A stretch of DNA of 64,000 nt, from positions 558,001 to 622,000 of the forward strand of contig NZ_CANMKO010000001.1 of NCBI RefSeq assembly GCF_947498515.1, read 5' to 3'. This document shows, piece by piece, positions 9,408-17,841 of the stretch. A model generated the notes under the pieces. It was not told where the DNA came from, did no database searches, and worked only from the letters and a program-made list of their open reading frames with translations. The position numbers and the translations under genes are program-made. This stretch comes from an uncultured Pelagimonas sp. (GTDB lineage: Bacteria; Pseudomonadota; Alphaproteobacteria; Rhodobacterales; Rhodobacteraceae). Within the stretch, counting starts at the first letter, position 1; every line of letters starts with the position of its first letter.

Positions 9408-9466
9408 TTCTCCAGGGGCCATCGGTGCCTCTGGTGAATTCTGATTAGACAGCGTCGTTGCTATCT
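9408..9466 (-). ncRNA. ANTAR-type two-hairpin leader RNA recognised by NasT
   Basis: Two hairpins stand just upstream of the leader terminator. P1 (9466-9447): AGATAGC, hexaloop AACGAC, GCTGTCT, a seven-pair stem with one G-U pair. P2 (9438-9408): TTC and CCAG arms pairing with CTGG and GAA around an inner GGC/GCC stem, with loop ACCGAT plus one G. Both loops have A at position 1 and G at position 4, the known signature of RNAs bound by ANTAR regulators. The linker is 8 nt. NasT, encoded just upstream, carries an ANTAR domain, so antitermination of nrtA-nasA by NasT is the natural reading. The promoter itself was not identified. Confidence 0.85.
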
Positions 9467-9540
9467 TGATTCATTTATGGGCTTCATCTTGCTGCGCTTG
9501 CAAAGGAGTTCGTTAAAAATGCCGCATTGCAGCGTGCGGG

Positions 9541-10743
9541 TCAGCTAAGTTGCCTATTTTTTAATCTCGTCGTTTCTGATGGGTCAAAAATTGAGCCGTC
9601 AAAGAAGCGATCTGGGGGCAGGGTCAGGCTACCTGATTCCGATGCAACCGAAGTCCAAGCCGCATTTGCGCCTTCGAGCTTGGAAGAGGCACCGGGTAAA
9701 TCCGGGGTGATTCCACGCAAAGCCGCGCGGTAGATATCTGATCTAAACACTGTGCCTGCGGCTTTAGTGGCGTGGGTTTGGTCAAGACCAACACGAAGGG
9801 CAAGTTGCATCGCGATCCACTGGGCCTGGCTGCGCCAAGGGAAGTTCGCAGCTCCGGTGTGAAAGTCTAAAAACTCGTCCGCATGTCTCTGGACCCCATT
9901 GGGGGTGACGGTGAACGTTCCGGACAAGGCGCGGTCGATAATCTCGGTTGGACGATCCAAATAGGCTTTGCGCGCCAAAAGCTCGGCGGTCAAAAGCCGT
10001 GATCCCGGATCGGCCAACCATTGGCAGGCGCGCCAGATCGCTCGGATAAGACGCTGGGCGAGGTCGGTTTCGGTGTCGGCCCAATTGCGCCGCACCGCCA
10101 GAACCTTTTCCGGCGCGCGTTGCCAGATCGCCGAGCCGGGGAGTAAGAGCGAGCCTTGGCTTTGATCAACCGAAATCGACCCCCATGGCTCTCCGACGCA
10201 AAAGGCATCGACCTCTTTGGCGGCAAGCGCATCTGCCATCAGGGCCGGGGGCACGGTTTTGATTTCGACATGGTCCGGCGCGGGTAACCCGAGCGCATTG
10301 AGCCAATAGAACAACAGCTGGGCATGCATCGAAAACGGAAAGGGCACCCCGATTTTGAGCGGTGTGGTGCGCCCGGCGGTGAGGGCGTGCCCGGCCTTTG
10401 TCGCGTCGGTGAAATCAAAATCATGCCCCTGATCGACGAGATGGTCGGCCAGATCTTTGCCAACCCCAATGACATTGCCATTGATCGATGTGACCATGAT
10501 CGCATCTAGTGCCATGCCGGCATTGCCAAGTCCAAGCGCGGCGGCGACCGGCACGGGCGCAAGCATATGGGCGGCGTCGACCTGACCAAAGCTCAGCATA
10601 TCACGCAGGCTTGACCAAGACGGCGCGCGTTTGAGATCAAGCGTCAGCCCCTCCTGAGAGGCAAAGCCCATTTCCTGCGCCACGATAAGCGGCGCGGCGT
10701 CGACAAGCGGGATGAACCCGAGCGAAAGCGTGGTGTTTCTCAT
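9541..10743 (-). CDS. nasS: Nitrate/nitrite sensor NasS
   Basis: A 400-residue NrtA-like protein that starts directly with the fold (MRNTTLSLGFIPLVDAAPL) and has no signal peptide, so it stays in the cytoplasm. It keeps the family motif VDAFCVGEPWGS. In the NasS/NasT systems studied in Azotobacter and Paracoccus, NasS binds NasT without nitrate and releases it when nitrate or nitrite binds. The start overlaps the nasT stop (ATGA, 10740-10743), as expected for a translationally coupled pair that forms a complex. The downstream leader RNA and nrtA agree with this role. The alternative of a second transport binding protein is unlikely because export signals are absent. Confidence 0.93.
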   Translation of the reverse strand: MRNTTLSLGFIPLVDAAPLIVAQEMGFASQEGLTLDLKRAPSWSSLRDMLSFGQVDAAHMLAPVPVAAALGLGNAGMALDAIMVTSINGNVIGVGKDLADHLVDQGHDFDFTDATKAGHALTAGRTTPLKIGVPFPFSMHAQLLFYWLNALGLPAPDHVEIKTVPPALMADALAAKEVDAFCVGEPWGSISVDQSQGSLLLPGSAIWQRAPEKVLAVRRNWADTETDLAQRLIRAIWRACQWLADPGSRLLTAELLARKAYLDRPTEIIDRALSGTFTVTPNGVQRHADEFLDFHTGAANFPWRSQAQWIAMQLALRVGLDQTHATKAAGTVFRSDIYRAALRGITPDLPGASSKLEGANAAWTSVASESGSLTLPPDRFFDGSIFDPSETTRLKNRQLS

Positions 10744-11324
10744 GACAACAACCCCGCTGCGGTCACAAGCGCCTCGGCGACATCGGCCATGCGCCTGTTT
10801 TGATCCATGGCGGTTTTGCGGAGTAAGGCATAGGCCTCGTCTTCGGTGACGCCACGGGCTTTCATGATCATGCCCTTGGCGCGGTCGATGACTTTGCGTT
10901 CCTCTAAGGCGCGTTTTGTTTCGGCCAATTCCGCCCGCATCCTTTGAAAAAGGCGAAAGCGGGCGATGGCCGCTTCGAGCACCGGGGTAACGCGTTCGGG
11001 TTGCATGCCGCCAACCACATAGGCCGAGACCCCGGCCTCGATTGCGGCGGCGGATAGGCCCTCTTGGCTTTGGTCAACAAACATCGCAACGGCGCGGTCT
11101 TGGGGCCCGGAGGCCAGTGCCAGCTCTTCCAACATGTCGCGCGATGGGTTTTCGATGTCGATCAGAACCACGTCTGGATTGTGTTGGTGGATTTGCCGGG
11201 CAAGGCCGGTGGTTTCCGAAATAACACGAATATCATGATCGCCGGCGGCGCGCAGGCTGTCGATGATTTGTAAGGCGCGGTCACGGTCGGCTTCGACCAC
11301 TACGATTGAGAGCGTATTTGGCAT
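10740..11324 (-). CDS. nasT: Antitermination regulator NasT (receiver-like plus ANTAR domain)
   Basis: A 194-residue RNA-binding regulator. Residues 1-120 form a response-regulator receiver fold with Asp56 in VLIDIENP. Residues about 131-190 form the ANTAR helical bundle, including VIDRAKGMIMKARGVTEDEAYALLRKTA, here split as VIDRAKGMIM and ARGVTEDEAY. Regulation of NasT is known to be by sequestration by NasS rather than by a cognate kinase. Its RNA target can be seen 1.3 kb downstream at 9408-9466. It begins at the ATG at 11324 and is divergent from glpD, separated by about 205 bp that must hold both promoters. Confidence 0.94.
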   Translation of the reverse strand: MPNTLSIVVVEADRDRALQIIDSLRAAGDHDIRVISETTGLARQIHQHNPDVVLIDIENPSRDMLEELALASGPQDRAVAMFVDQSQEGLSAAAIEAGVSAYVVGGMQPERVTPVLEAAIARFRLFQRMRAELAETKRALEERKVIDRAKGMIMKARGVTEDEAYALLRKTAMDQNRRMADVAEALVTAAGLLS

Positions 11325-11434
11325 GAGGGATGAACACCGCGCCGGTGTTCGGATGTAAAGCTGCGTTGCGGCATTTTTAAGCGCCTTGTCGTTAATTGCT
11401 CAATTTTACAGCAAGTGGGTATTTTTTACGCATT

Positions 11435-11466
11435 TTCGGTTTAGCGCAAACTCGCGCATTTTCGAA
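11435..11466. promoter_or_regulatory. TTCG repeats upstream of glpD, candidate glycerol-regulator operator
   Basis: TTCG occurs at 11435, CTCG at 11451 and TTCGAA at 11461-11466; the last two are 10 bp apart. The same TTCGAA core and 10-bp spacing occur, more clearly, in front of glpK. A DeoR-type GlpR regulator is a reasonable guess, but no such gene is in the window. Confidence 0.35.
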
Positions 11467-11529
11467 CATTATGCTTTCCCATTTTTGCCATTTGTGGCAT
11501 TTGTTATTCGTCAGCCAAAGGAGACCGCC

Positions 11530-13116
11530 ATGCAGGCCAGCGATAAACAGATTGCAGATATTTTTGTTATTGGCGGCGGCATCAATGGTGTCGGTATCGC
11601 GCGGGATGCGGTTGGGCGCGGGATGACCGTTAAACTGGCGGAAATGAACGACTTGGCCTCGGCGACGTCGTCTGCCTCGACGAAACTGTTTCATGGTGGC
11701 TTGCGCTATCTGGAGTTTTTCAAGGTCCGGCTGGTTCGCGAGGCCCTTATCGAGCGCGAAGAGCTTTTGCGCGCCATGCCGCATATCAGCTGGCCGATGC
11801 GGTTTGTGCTCCCGTACCACAAGGACATGCGGTTTGAATCCGACACGCCGACGTCGCGGCTTTTGACGCTTTTTATGCCGTGGATGAAGGGGCGGCGCCC
11901 GGCGTGGCTAATCCGGATGGGTCTATTCATGTATGATCATCTAGGTGGGCGCAAAATCCTACCGGGCACCAAAACCTTGTCGCTGCCTTGCACAGACGAA
12001 GGGCACCCCATCGATGACCGCTTTGAAATGGCCTATGAATACTCTGATTGCTGGGTCCAAGATGCGCGTTTGGTTGTTCTCAACGCCCGTGACGCCGAGG
12101 CACGTGGTGCCCAAATTATGGTCCAAACCAAAGTAACATCGGCACGCCGCGACGATGGCATTTGGGTGATTGAAACCACAGACCAACACAGCGGTGAAAC
12201 ACGTGAACATCGCGCCAAGGTTTTGGTAAACGCCGGTGGCCCGTGGGTTGGTCAGGTCTTGCAAGAAACGCTTCGCCTCAATTCGCGCGAAGGGGTTCGC
12301 CTTGTGCGCGGAAGCCATATTGTCACCCGCAAGCTTTATGATCACGACAAATGCTACTTCTTCCAAGGCACCGATGGGCGCATCATTTTCGCGATCCCCT
12401 ATGAGCAGGATTTCACCCTCATTGGCACCACGGATTCCGAACATGAAAACCTTGAGGATCGTCCGACCTGTACCGACGAAGAGCGCGATTACCTGATTAA
12501 TTTCGCCAATAGCTACTTCAAAAACGATCTGAGCGCCGAGGATGTGGTGTGGACCTATTCCGGCGTGCGCCCGCTTTATGATGACGGCGCGAGCAGCGCG
12601 ACAGCGGCGACGCGGGACTATGTTCTAAAGGTCGATGACACCGGCGGTGCCCCGGTTTTGCACGTCTTTGGCGGCAAGATCACCACCTATCGGCGGCTGG
12701 CTGAGAACGCGATTGCCAAGCTTGTCCCGTATTTCGACGGCATGGAAAGCGACTGGACCGCCGGTGTGCCGCTTCCCGGCGGAAACTTCCCGGTTGAAGA
12801 GGTTGAGGCGCGTATCGCCAAGCTGACGCAGGACTATCCGTTCTTGTCTTTCAAAGAGGCACAGCGCCTATTCCGCGCTTACGGCACCGAGGTCCGCGAC
12901 ATCCTAGGCCAAGCCCGCAAACCCGATGATTTGGGGCGTGATTTCGGCGCGGGCCTGCGCGAGGCAGAAGTCATTTGGCTGATGGATCGAGAATACGCCA
13001 CGCGGGCCGAGGACGTTGTTTGGCGGCGCGGCAAGCTTGGGCTGCATCTTGATCAATCCCAGATCGAGGCTCTTGAGGGGTGGATGCAAGCCCGGCGGTC
13101 GTCCAAAGCCGCCTAA
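11530..13116 (+). CDS. glpD: Glycerol-3-phosphate dehydrogenase, FAD-dependent
   Basis: A 528-residue membrane-associated flavoenzyme that oxidises sn-glycerol 3-phosphate to dihydroxyacetone phosphate and passes electrons to quinone. The N-terminal FAD-binding glycine motif is IFVIGGGINGVGIARD, and the family signature KLFHGGLRYLE follows. The C-terminal DAO_C domain is present. I chose the ATG at 11530 because AAAGGAG lies 6-7 nt upstream and the FAD motif then sits at the expected distance; an upstream in-frame start adds 48 residues without family resemblance. glpK is 10 kb away on the same strand, so the glycerol genes are split, but both have TTCGAA repeats upstream. Confidence 0.95.
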   Translation: MQASDKQIADIFVIGGGINGVGIARDAVGRGMTVKLAEMNDLASATSSASTKLFHGGLRYLEFFKVRLVREALIEREELLRAMPHISWPMRFVLPYHKDMRFESDTPTSRLLTLFMPWMKGRRPAWLIRMGLFMYDHLGGRKILPGTKTLSLPCTDEGHPIDDRFEMAYEYSDCWVQDARLVVLNARDAEARGAQIMVQTKVTSARRDDGIWVIETTDQHSGETREHRAKVLVNAGGPWVGQVLQETLRLNSREGVRLVRGSHIVTRKLYDHDKCYFFQGTDGRIIFAIPYEQDFTLIGTTDSEHENLEDRPTCTDEERDYLINFANSYFKNDLSAEDVVWTYSGVRPLYDDGASSATAATRDYVLKVDDTGGAPVLHVFGGKITTYRRLAENAIAKLVPYFDGMESDWTAGVPLPGGNFPVEEVEARIAKLTQDYPFLSFKEAQRLFRAYGTEVRDILGQARKPDDLGRDFGAGLREAEVIWLMDREYATRAEDVVWRRGKLGLHLDQSQIEALEGWMQARRSSKAA

Positions 13117-13187
13117 ACAGCGGCTTGACCATTTGACACAGTTGATTGGCGGGTTGGTGTGCTTACCTATTGAAAAAGAGGTATCAA

Positions 13188-13652
13188 ATGCGCCCATCCC
13201 GCCAAACTGCCTATTCCTATCGAAACGACGCACAAGTCCCGGCCTATGACGACGGCTATGTGCTTTTGGTGATGGATGGCGATTGCGCATTGTGCTCGGC
13301 GTCGGCCCGGCGGGTTGCGCAGTGGGATAGGGATGACCGGGTTAGGATTACCACGGCCCAATCACCGCTTGGTGCGGGGCTAATGCGCCACTACGGGATT
13401 GATCCCGATGACCCGCAAAGCTGGCTCTTGGTGATGAACGGTCACGGTTATGGCTCGCTTGATGGGATATTGCGGGTTCTGCCGGTTTTGCATCCCGCCT
13501 TTAAGGTTTTTTCAGTCTGTCGGTTGCTACCCTTGCGGCTTCAGGATTGGCTTTATGCGCGTGTCGCCCTCAACCGCTATGCGTGGTTTGGCCGGGGCGA
13601 TCTCTGTGCATTGCCCGATCCAGAATTGCGGAGGCGGGTGTTGAGCGAATGA
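13188..13652 (+). CDS. DCC-family thiol-disulfide oxidoreductase-like protein (DUF393)
   Basis: A 154-residue protein with the DxDCxxC motif (DGDCALC, Asp32, Cys33, Cys36) that defines the DCC/DUF393 family, a thioredoxin-like group. Family members are often annotated as thiol-disulfide oxidoreductases, but their substrates are not established. The ATG at 13188 has AGAGG just upstream; a longer in-frame start at 13146 would leave the motif unusually deep. The stop overlaps the start of the DUF4166 gene (ATGA), so the two are coupled and probably work together. Confidence 0.85.
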   Translation: MRPSRQTAYSYRNDAQVPAYDDGYVLLVMDGDCALCSASARRVAQWDRDDRVRITTAQSPLGAGLMRHYGIDPDDPQSWLLVMNGHGYGSLDGILRVLPVLHPAFKVFSVCRLLPLRLQDWLYARVALNRYAWFGRGDLCALPDPELRRRVLSE

Positions 13653-14209
13653 CAGTCTATAGCAAATGGCTTGGTGATCAGTTTGATGACTTGCCCGACG
13701 CCTGTCAGGACCTTCACGCAGGGTATGGGCGTTTTGCCGGTCGCATCACGGTGAGCTACGCGCCGTTACCTTTTGTTGCGAAACTGGGGCGTTTGTTTGG
13801 GTTTGCCCCGGCTGCGGATGATGTCGCGCTTGTCTTTGAGGCGCGCCAAGAGGCGGGGCGCGATTACTGGCGGCGAATGGTTGGCGACACGCCGATGGAG
13901 TCCGAGCTTTGGGTCACGACCGATGGATTGTTAGCCGAAAAGCTTGGGCCGGTCACGGTGACCATGCGCCCAATCCTTCAGGGGCGGCAACTCATCCTAC
14001 GTGTGGCCGATTTTCATTTCGGCCGTTTGGCGATCCCCAGTTGGCTTCAACCCGAGATTGAGGCGACCGAATTTGCCGAAGCAGGCCGGTACCGTTTCGA
14101 AGTCACGATCTGCCTGCCGATATTTGGCACGCAGATCGTTCATTATTCCGGCTGGCTCGACACGTTTGAGGCCCTGCCGGATACCATTCCAGATCGGGAA
14201 ACGGCCTAA
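13649..14209 (+). CDS. DUF4166 domain protein
   Basis: A 186-residue protein of the DUF4166 family, with the typical middle part around LPFVAKLGRLFGFAP and a beta-rich C-terminal half. There is no signal peptide or membrane segment. The biochemical function is unknown. It is translationally coupled to the DCC protein before it (overlap 13649-13652), a pairing that suggests a shared redox or lipid-related process, but this is only inference. Its stop codon abuts the stop of the convergent FadJ-type gene without any gap. Confidence 0.8.
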   Translation: MTVYSKWLGDQFDDLPDACQDLHAGYGRFAGRITVSYAPLPFVAKLGRLFGFAPAADDVALVFEARQEAGRDYWRRMVGDTPMESELWVTTDGLLAEKLGPVTVTMRPILQGRQLILRVADFHFGRLAIPSWLQPEIEATEFAEAGRYRFEVTICLPIFGTQIVHYSGWLDTFEALPDTIPDRETA

Positions 14210-16297
14210 TCAACCGTTCAAACTTGCCAAGCAAAGCTTGTCTGTGACCAAGCGTTCCAACAAGGCTGCGGGTTGCCAGAGATAGCTGTCTTCTTTCGCA
14301 AATGAGCGGATGTCTGACAGAATTTTGTCTAACCCAACCGTTTCGGCATAGTGCATAGGGCCGCCGCGCCAGCGCGGGAAGCCATAGCCGTTTAGCATCG
14401 TTACATCGATATCCAATGGGCGCAGGGCGATACCTTCGTCAAGAATTTTGAACGCTTCGTTGACCATCGCAGCCATGTATCGATCGATGATGTCTTGCTC
14501 GTCCAATGCGCGTGCTGTGATCCCTTTTGCAAGGCGCTCTTGCTCAAGGATTGCAGTCAGATCGGGGTTGGGAACCGGGGTGCCATCGGAATAGTCGTAA
14601 TAGCCGCGGCCAGTTTTGCGGCCGAAATGGCCTGCTTCGCAAAGGGTATCGGCAAATTGGGCATAGGTTTCGCGCGGGTCCCGCGTGGCGGCATGGCGTT
14701 TGCGATTGGCCCAGGCAATATCAAGCCCCGAAAGGTCACCCACCGCAAAGGGGCCCATAGCAAGCCCAAAGCCAACAAGCGCTCGATCTACGTCATAGGG
14801 GCTGGCCCCGGCCAAAACCGCCCCCTCAAGCGCTTTGCGGTAATGGCTCAGAATGCGGTTGCCAATAAACCCGTCACAGACCCCGGCGCGAACAGCGATT
14901 TTGCCGAGCCGTTTAGCAAGCGCAAAGCCTGTGGCGGTCACGTCTGGGTCGGTTTTGTCTGCCACAACAACTTCGAGCAGGCGCATCACATGTGCCGGGC
15001 TAAAGAAGTGCAAGCCGATCACGTCATTAGGGCGAGAGGTCAGGTTGGCGATGTCGTTGATGTCGAGGTACGAGGTGTTGGTGGCCAAAATAGCACCGGG
15101 TTTGCACACCGAATCCAGCCGCGAAAACACGTCCTGTTTGACATCCATGCTTTCAAAAACCGCTTCGATCACCAAATCGGCGCTGGCCAACGCGGCGTAG
15201 TCCGAACCGGCATCAAAAGCGTCGCGCATCATCGCGTCGCGTTTCTCTGCGCTAAGCTTGCCGCGTTTGACCGCACCGTCCAAAATACCACGCACCGTGT
15301 CATGCCCTTTGGCGGCCGCAGCCTTGTCCCGCTCAATCATCGTGACATTTAACCCGGCCATCACGGCACTGGCGGCGATGCCAGCCCCCATCGTGCCGCC
15401 GCCGATCACGCCGATGTCTGCGACGCAACGGGGGGTGACATTCGCCAGTTCAGGCAGCTTGCCGACTTTGCGTTCGGCAAAAAACGCATGGATCATGGCG
15501 GCGCGTTGGTCTCCGCCCATCAGCTCAAGAAATAACCGGCGTTCGTTCTTCAACCCATCGTCAAAGGACTTGGTCAGGCTCGCTTCAACGGCGTCGATGG
15601 CCTTTTGCGGAGCAATTTGACCGCGCGCGGATTTGTGTAGCTTGGCACGCGTGTCCGCAAAGATGCTCTCAGTTCCGGGGTCAGGGCCAAGGTTGCGCGT
15701 CGGGCGTAGCGGCATCCGTTGTTCTAAGACATCTCGGGCAAAGGCCAATCCGGCCTCGCGCATCGGGCCTTCGGGGGTGATCCGGTCAATCAACCCGTTT
15801 TCAAAGGCATCTTGTGCGGTGATTGGTTTGCCGGAGGTGATCATGCCCAGTGCTTTTTGGGCCGAAACCAAACGTGGCAAGCGCTGGGTGCCACCAGCGC
15901 CGGGTAACAGGCCAAGCGAAACCTCGGGCAGCCCAAATTTGGCACTAGGCGGCGCAACGCGATAATGCCCCCCAAGAGCGACCTCAAGACCACCGCCAAG
16001 CGCGGTGCCATGGCAGGCCACCACAACCGGTTTTGGTGAGGCTTCGATCTCGTTGATCAGATCAGGCAGGTGCGGCACTTTGGGCGGTTGGCCAAATTCG
16101 CGAATATCCGCCCCGGCAATAAAGCTTCGCCCTTCACCGTAGATAACAATGGCTTGGATCTCATCATCTTCAATGGCCTGACGCAGGCAGTTTTGGAGCC
16201 CGCTTCGAACCGCGTGAGACAGGGCATTCACTGGGGGATTGTCGATGGCAATCAGCGCGACATGATCCTGCTGGGCAAGTGATACCGGCTGTGGCAT
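14210..16297 (-). CDS. Bifunctional enoyl-CoA hydratase/3-hydroxyacyl-CoA dehydrogenase (FadJ/FadB-like)
   Basis: A 695-residue multifunctional beta-oxidation enzyme. Residues 1 to about 190 are an enoyl-CoA hydratase/isomerase (crotonase) domain, with the two catalytic glutamates in the GLEVAL and LPEVSLG segments. From about 290 a 3-hydroxyacyl-CoA dehydrogenase follows, with the NAD motif GVIGGGTMGAGIA and the active-site segment GLHFFSPAHVM. A duplicated C-terminal helical domain completes it. It hydrates enoyl-CoA and oxidises the product to 3-oxoacyl-CoA. The ATG at 16297 is set by AGGAGG 7 nt upstream, and a palindrome lies just beyond. No thiolase is adjacent. Confidence 0.92.
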   Translation of the reverse strand: MPQPVSLAQQDHVALIAIDNPPVNALSHAVRSGLQNCLRQAIEDDEIQAIVIYGEGRSFIAGADIREFGQPPKVPHLPDLINEIEASPKPVVVACHGTALGGGLEVALGGHYRVAPPSAKFGLPEVSLGLLPGAGGTQRLPRLVSAQKALGMITSGKPITAQDAFENGLIDRITPEGPMREAGLAFARDVLEQRMPLRPTRNLGPDPGTESIFADTRAKLHKSARGQIAPQKAIDAVEASLTKSFDDGLKNERRLFLELMGGDQRAAMIHAFFAERKVGKLPELANVTPRCVADIGVIGGGTMGAGIAASAVMAGLNVTMIERDKAAAAKGHDTVRGILDGAVKRGKLSAEKRDAMMRDAFDAGSDYAALASADLVIEAVFESMDVKQDVFSRLDSVCKPGAILATNTSYLDINDIANLTSRPNDVIGLHFFSPAHVMRLLEVVVADKTDPDVTATGFALAKRLGKIAVRAGVCDGFIGNRILSHYRKALEGAVLAGASPYDVDRALVGFGLAMGPFAVGDLSGLDIAWANRKRHAATRDPRETYAQFADTLCEAGHFGRKTGRGYYDYSDGTPVPNPDLTAILEQERLAKGITARALDEQDIIDRYMAAMVNEAFKILDEGIALRPLDIDVTMLNGYGFPRWRGGPMHYAETVGLDKILSDIRSFAKEDSYLWQPAALLERLVTDKLCLASLNG

Positions 16298-16322
16298 GTC
16301 ATATCCTCCTGACAATATACCT

Positions 16323-16334
16323 GACTAATTGGTC
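16323..16334. promoter_or_regulatory. GAC-N6-GTC palindrome upstream of the FadJ-type gene
   Basis: GACTAATTGGTC is a palindrome with one mismatched pair, 26 bp upstream of the start codon and just beyond the ribosome site. TetR-type repressors of fatty-acid or CoA catabolism bind sites of this general form, so a repressor operator is plausible. No TetR gene is in the window. Confidence 0.35.
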
Positions 16335-16504
16335 GGTTATACTTTTAGGGAACTCAGATAATCAATACTGTTGCTCTATGTTTGCGACAAAACAAATGAT
16401 GGAACCACGGGGAAATCTGTGTTCGTTTTGTCTATTTTGGGGCTTTACCCGCACGCTAAGTCGGTTGAAACTGCGCCGAAATGCAAATGTAGGGCGCTAA
16501 CATT

Positions 16505-17353
16505 ATGACTGAGACCGTTCTCTCAAAGACTTCCTGTACCTTGGGGGAAGGGCCTCTGTGGCATCCGGGTCGCCAAAGCTTGTTTTGGTTCGATATTCTT
16601 GGGCATCGGCTTTTTGAACATACTGGCAGCGATCAGCGCGAATGGACGTTTGACCGGGCGGTCTCGGCGGCCGGTTGGATCGACAATACCCGGTTGCTGA
16701 TTGCCTCAGAGCGAGATCTGTTTGTCTTTGATGTCGAATCCGCAACTCAAACCCATGTGGTTGATCTAGAAGCGGATAATCCTCTGACGCGATCCAATGA
16801 TGGCCGCGCGGACCCCAAAGGCGGTTTTTGGATCGGCACCATGGGGTATGAGTGCGAACCCGGCGCAGGTGCGATTTATCGCTACTACAAAGGTGAGCTG
16901 CGCAAGCTGTTTGACGGTATTTCAATCACCAATGCGATCTGTTTTTCCCCCGACGCGCGCTATGCCTATTTCACCGACACAGCCACCAAAATGATCCAAA
17001 GGGTTGTGTTGGATCAAAGCGGCTGGCCCGCTGGTGACGCGGAGCCTTGGCTTGATCTGACATCTGAGGGACTAAACCCGGATGGGGCCGTGGTTGATGC
17101 CGCTGGCAATTTTTGGAATGCGCAATGGGGTGCGTCGCGGGTGGCCTGCTATAGCCCCGAGGGTGCGTTTATCGAGGCGGTGGAGTTTCCTGCCTTGCAA
17201 ATCAGTTGCCCAAGCTTTGGTGGCCCTGATCTTGAGACCTTATTTGCAACCTCGGCGGCCACGGGGTTGGGAGACGAAGATCCGCTGCGTGGCCAAACCT
17301 TTGTGAAACAGGTGAGCGCGCGCGGGCAGGCCGAACATCAGGTGATTTTGTGA
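16505..17353 (+). CDS. SMP-30/gluconolactonase-family sugar lactonase
   Basis: A 282-residue six-bladed beta-propeller of the SMP-30/gluconolaconase/LRE group. Family metal ligands are visible: the glutamate in LGEGPLWHP near residue 15, the Asn/Asp of RSNDGRADPKGGFW, and the aspartate in LNPDGAV. Members hydrolyse aldono-lactones with a divalent metal. It is cytoplasmic because there is no signal peptide. It is coupled to trmO downstream (GTGA overlap at 17350-17353), an odd functional pairing. The sugar operon at 49.7-58.7 kb lacks a lactonase of its own, so this gene could supply that step in trans; that is inference. Confidence 0.85.
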   Translation: MTETVLSKTSCTLGEGPLWHPGRQSLFWFDILGHRLFEHTGSDQREWTFDRAVSAAGWIDNTRLLIASERDLFVFDVESATQTHVVDLEADNPLTRSNDGRADPKGGFWIGTMGYECEPGAGAIYRYYKGELRKLFDGISITNAICFSPDARYAYFTDTATKMIQRVVLDQSGWPAGDAEPWLDLTSEGLNPDGAVVDAAGNFWNAQWGASRVACYSPEGAFIEAVEFPALQISCPSFGGPDLETLFATSAATGLGDEDPLRGQTFVKQVSARGQAEHQVIL

Positions 17354-17841
17354 ACGGAGCCACCCCGGATCCTAGCGACGCACCGCGCCCCGGTGAAACG
17401 GTACTTGACGCAAACATCCCCGAGCAGGCCAGCTTGCAGTTTATCGGGCATCTTCGCACGCCTTTTGCCACCCGCAATGATTGCCCTCGGCAGGGTGATC
17501 CGGCCCATGGACCGGACTGTCACGTTGTTGTGGAACCGCGCTTTGAACCGGCGTTGCAGGGGTTGGAACCAGGAACGCGGCTTGAGCTGCTTTATTGGTT
17601 AGATCGGGCGCGGCGCGATTTGCTTACGCAAAGCCCGAAGTCGAATGGTGAAACGCGTGGCACCTTTGCCTTGCGATCACCTGTGCGGCCCAATCCGATT
17701 GGCACGTCGGTGGTTGAGTTGATCGCGCGTGATGGCGCAACCTTGACGGTGCGTGGTCTTGATTGCCTCGACGGCACACCGCTTTTGGATATCAAACCGG
17801 ACCGTCGCAACTATTGCATTCAGGTCCCACCAAAACCTTAG
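17350..17841 (+). CDS. trmO: tRNA N6-threonylcarbamoyladenosine methyltransferase family (TrmO/TsaA)
   Basis: A 163-residue protein of the TsaA/TrmO family, which methylates t6A37 in threonine tRNAs using S-adenosylmethionine. Family segments are present: FIGHLRTPF near 31-39, the RPNPIG motif, and LDCLDGTPLLDIKP at the end of the fold. The start is a GTG overlapping the lactonase stop, and about 28 extra residues precede the domain. Its TAG stop overlaps the TAA stop of convergent matB by 4 bp. In other bacteria this family has also been annotated as an uncharacterised YaeB protein. Confidence 0.85.
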   Translation: MNGATPDPSDAPRPGETVLDANIPEQASLQFIGHLRTPFATRNDCPRQGDPAHGPDCHVVVEPRFEPALQGLEPGTRLELLYWLDRARRDLLTQSPKSNGETRGTFALRSPVRPNPIGTSVVELIARDGATLTVRGLDCLDGTPLLDIKPDRRNYCIQVPPKP

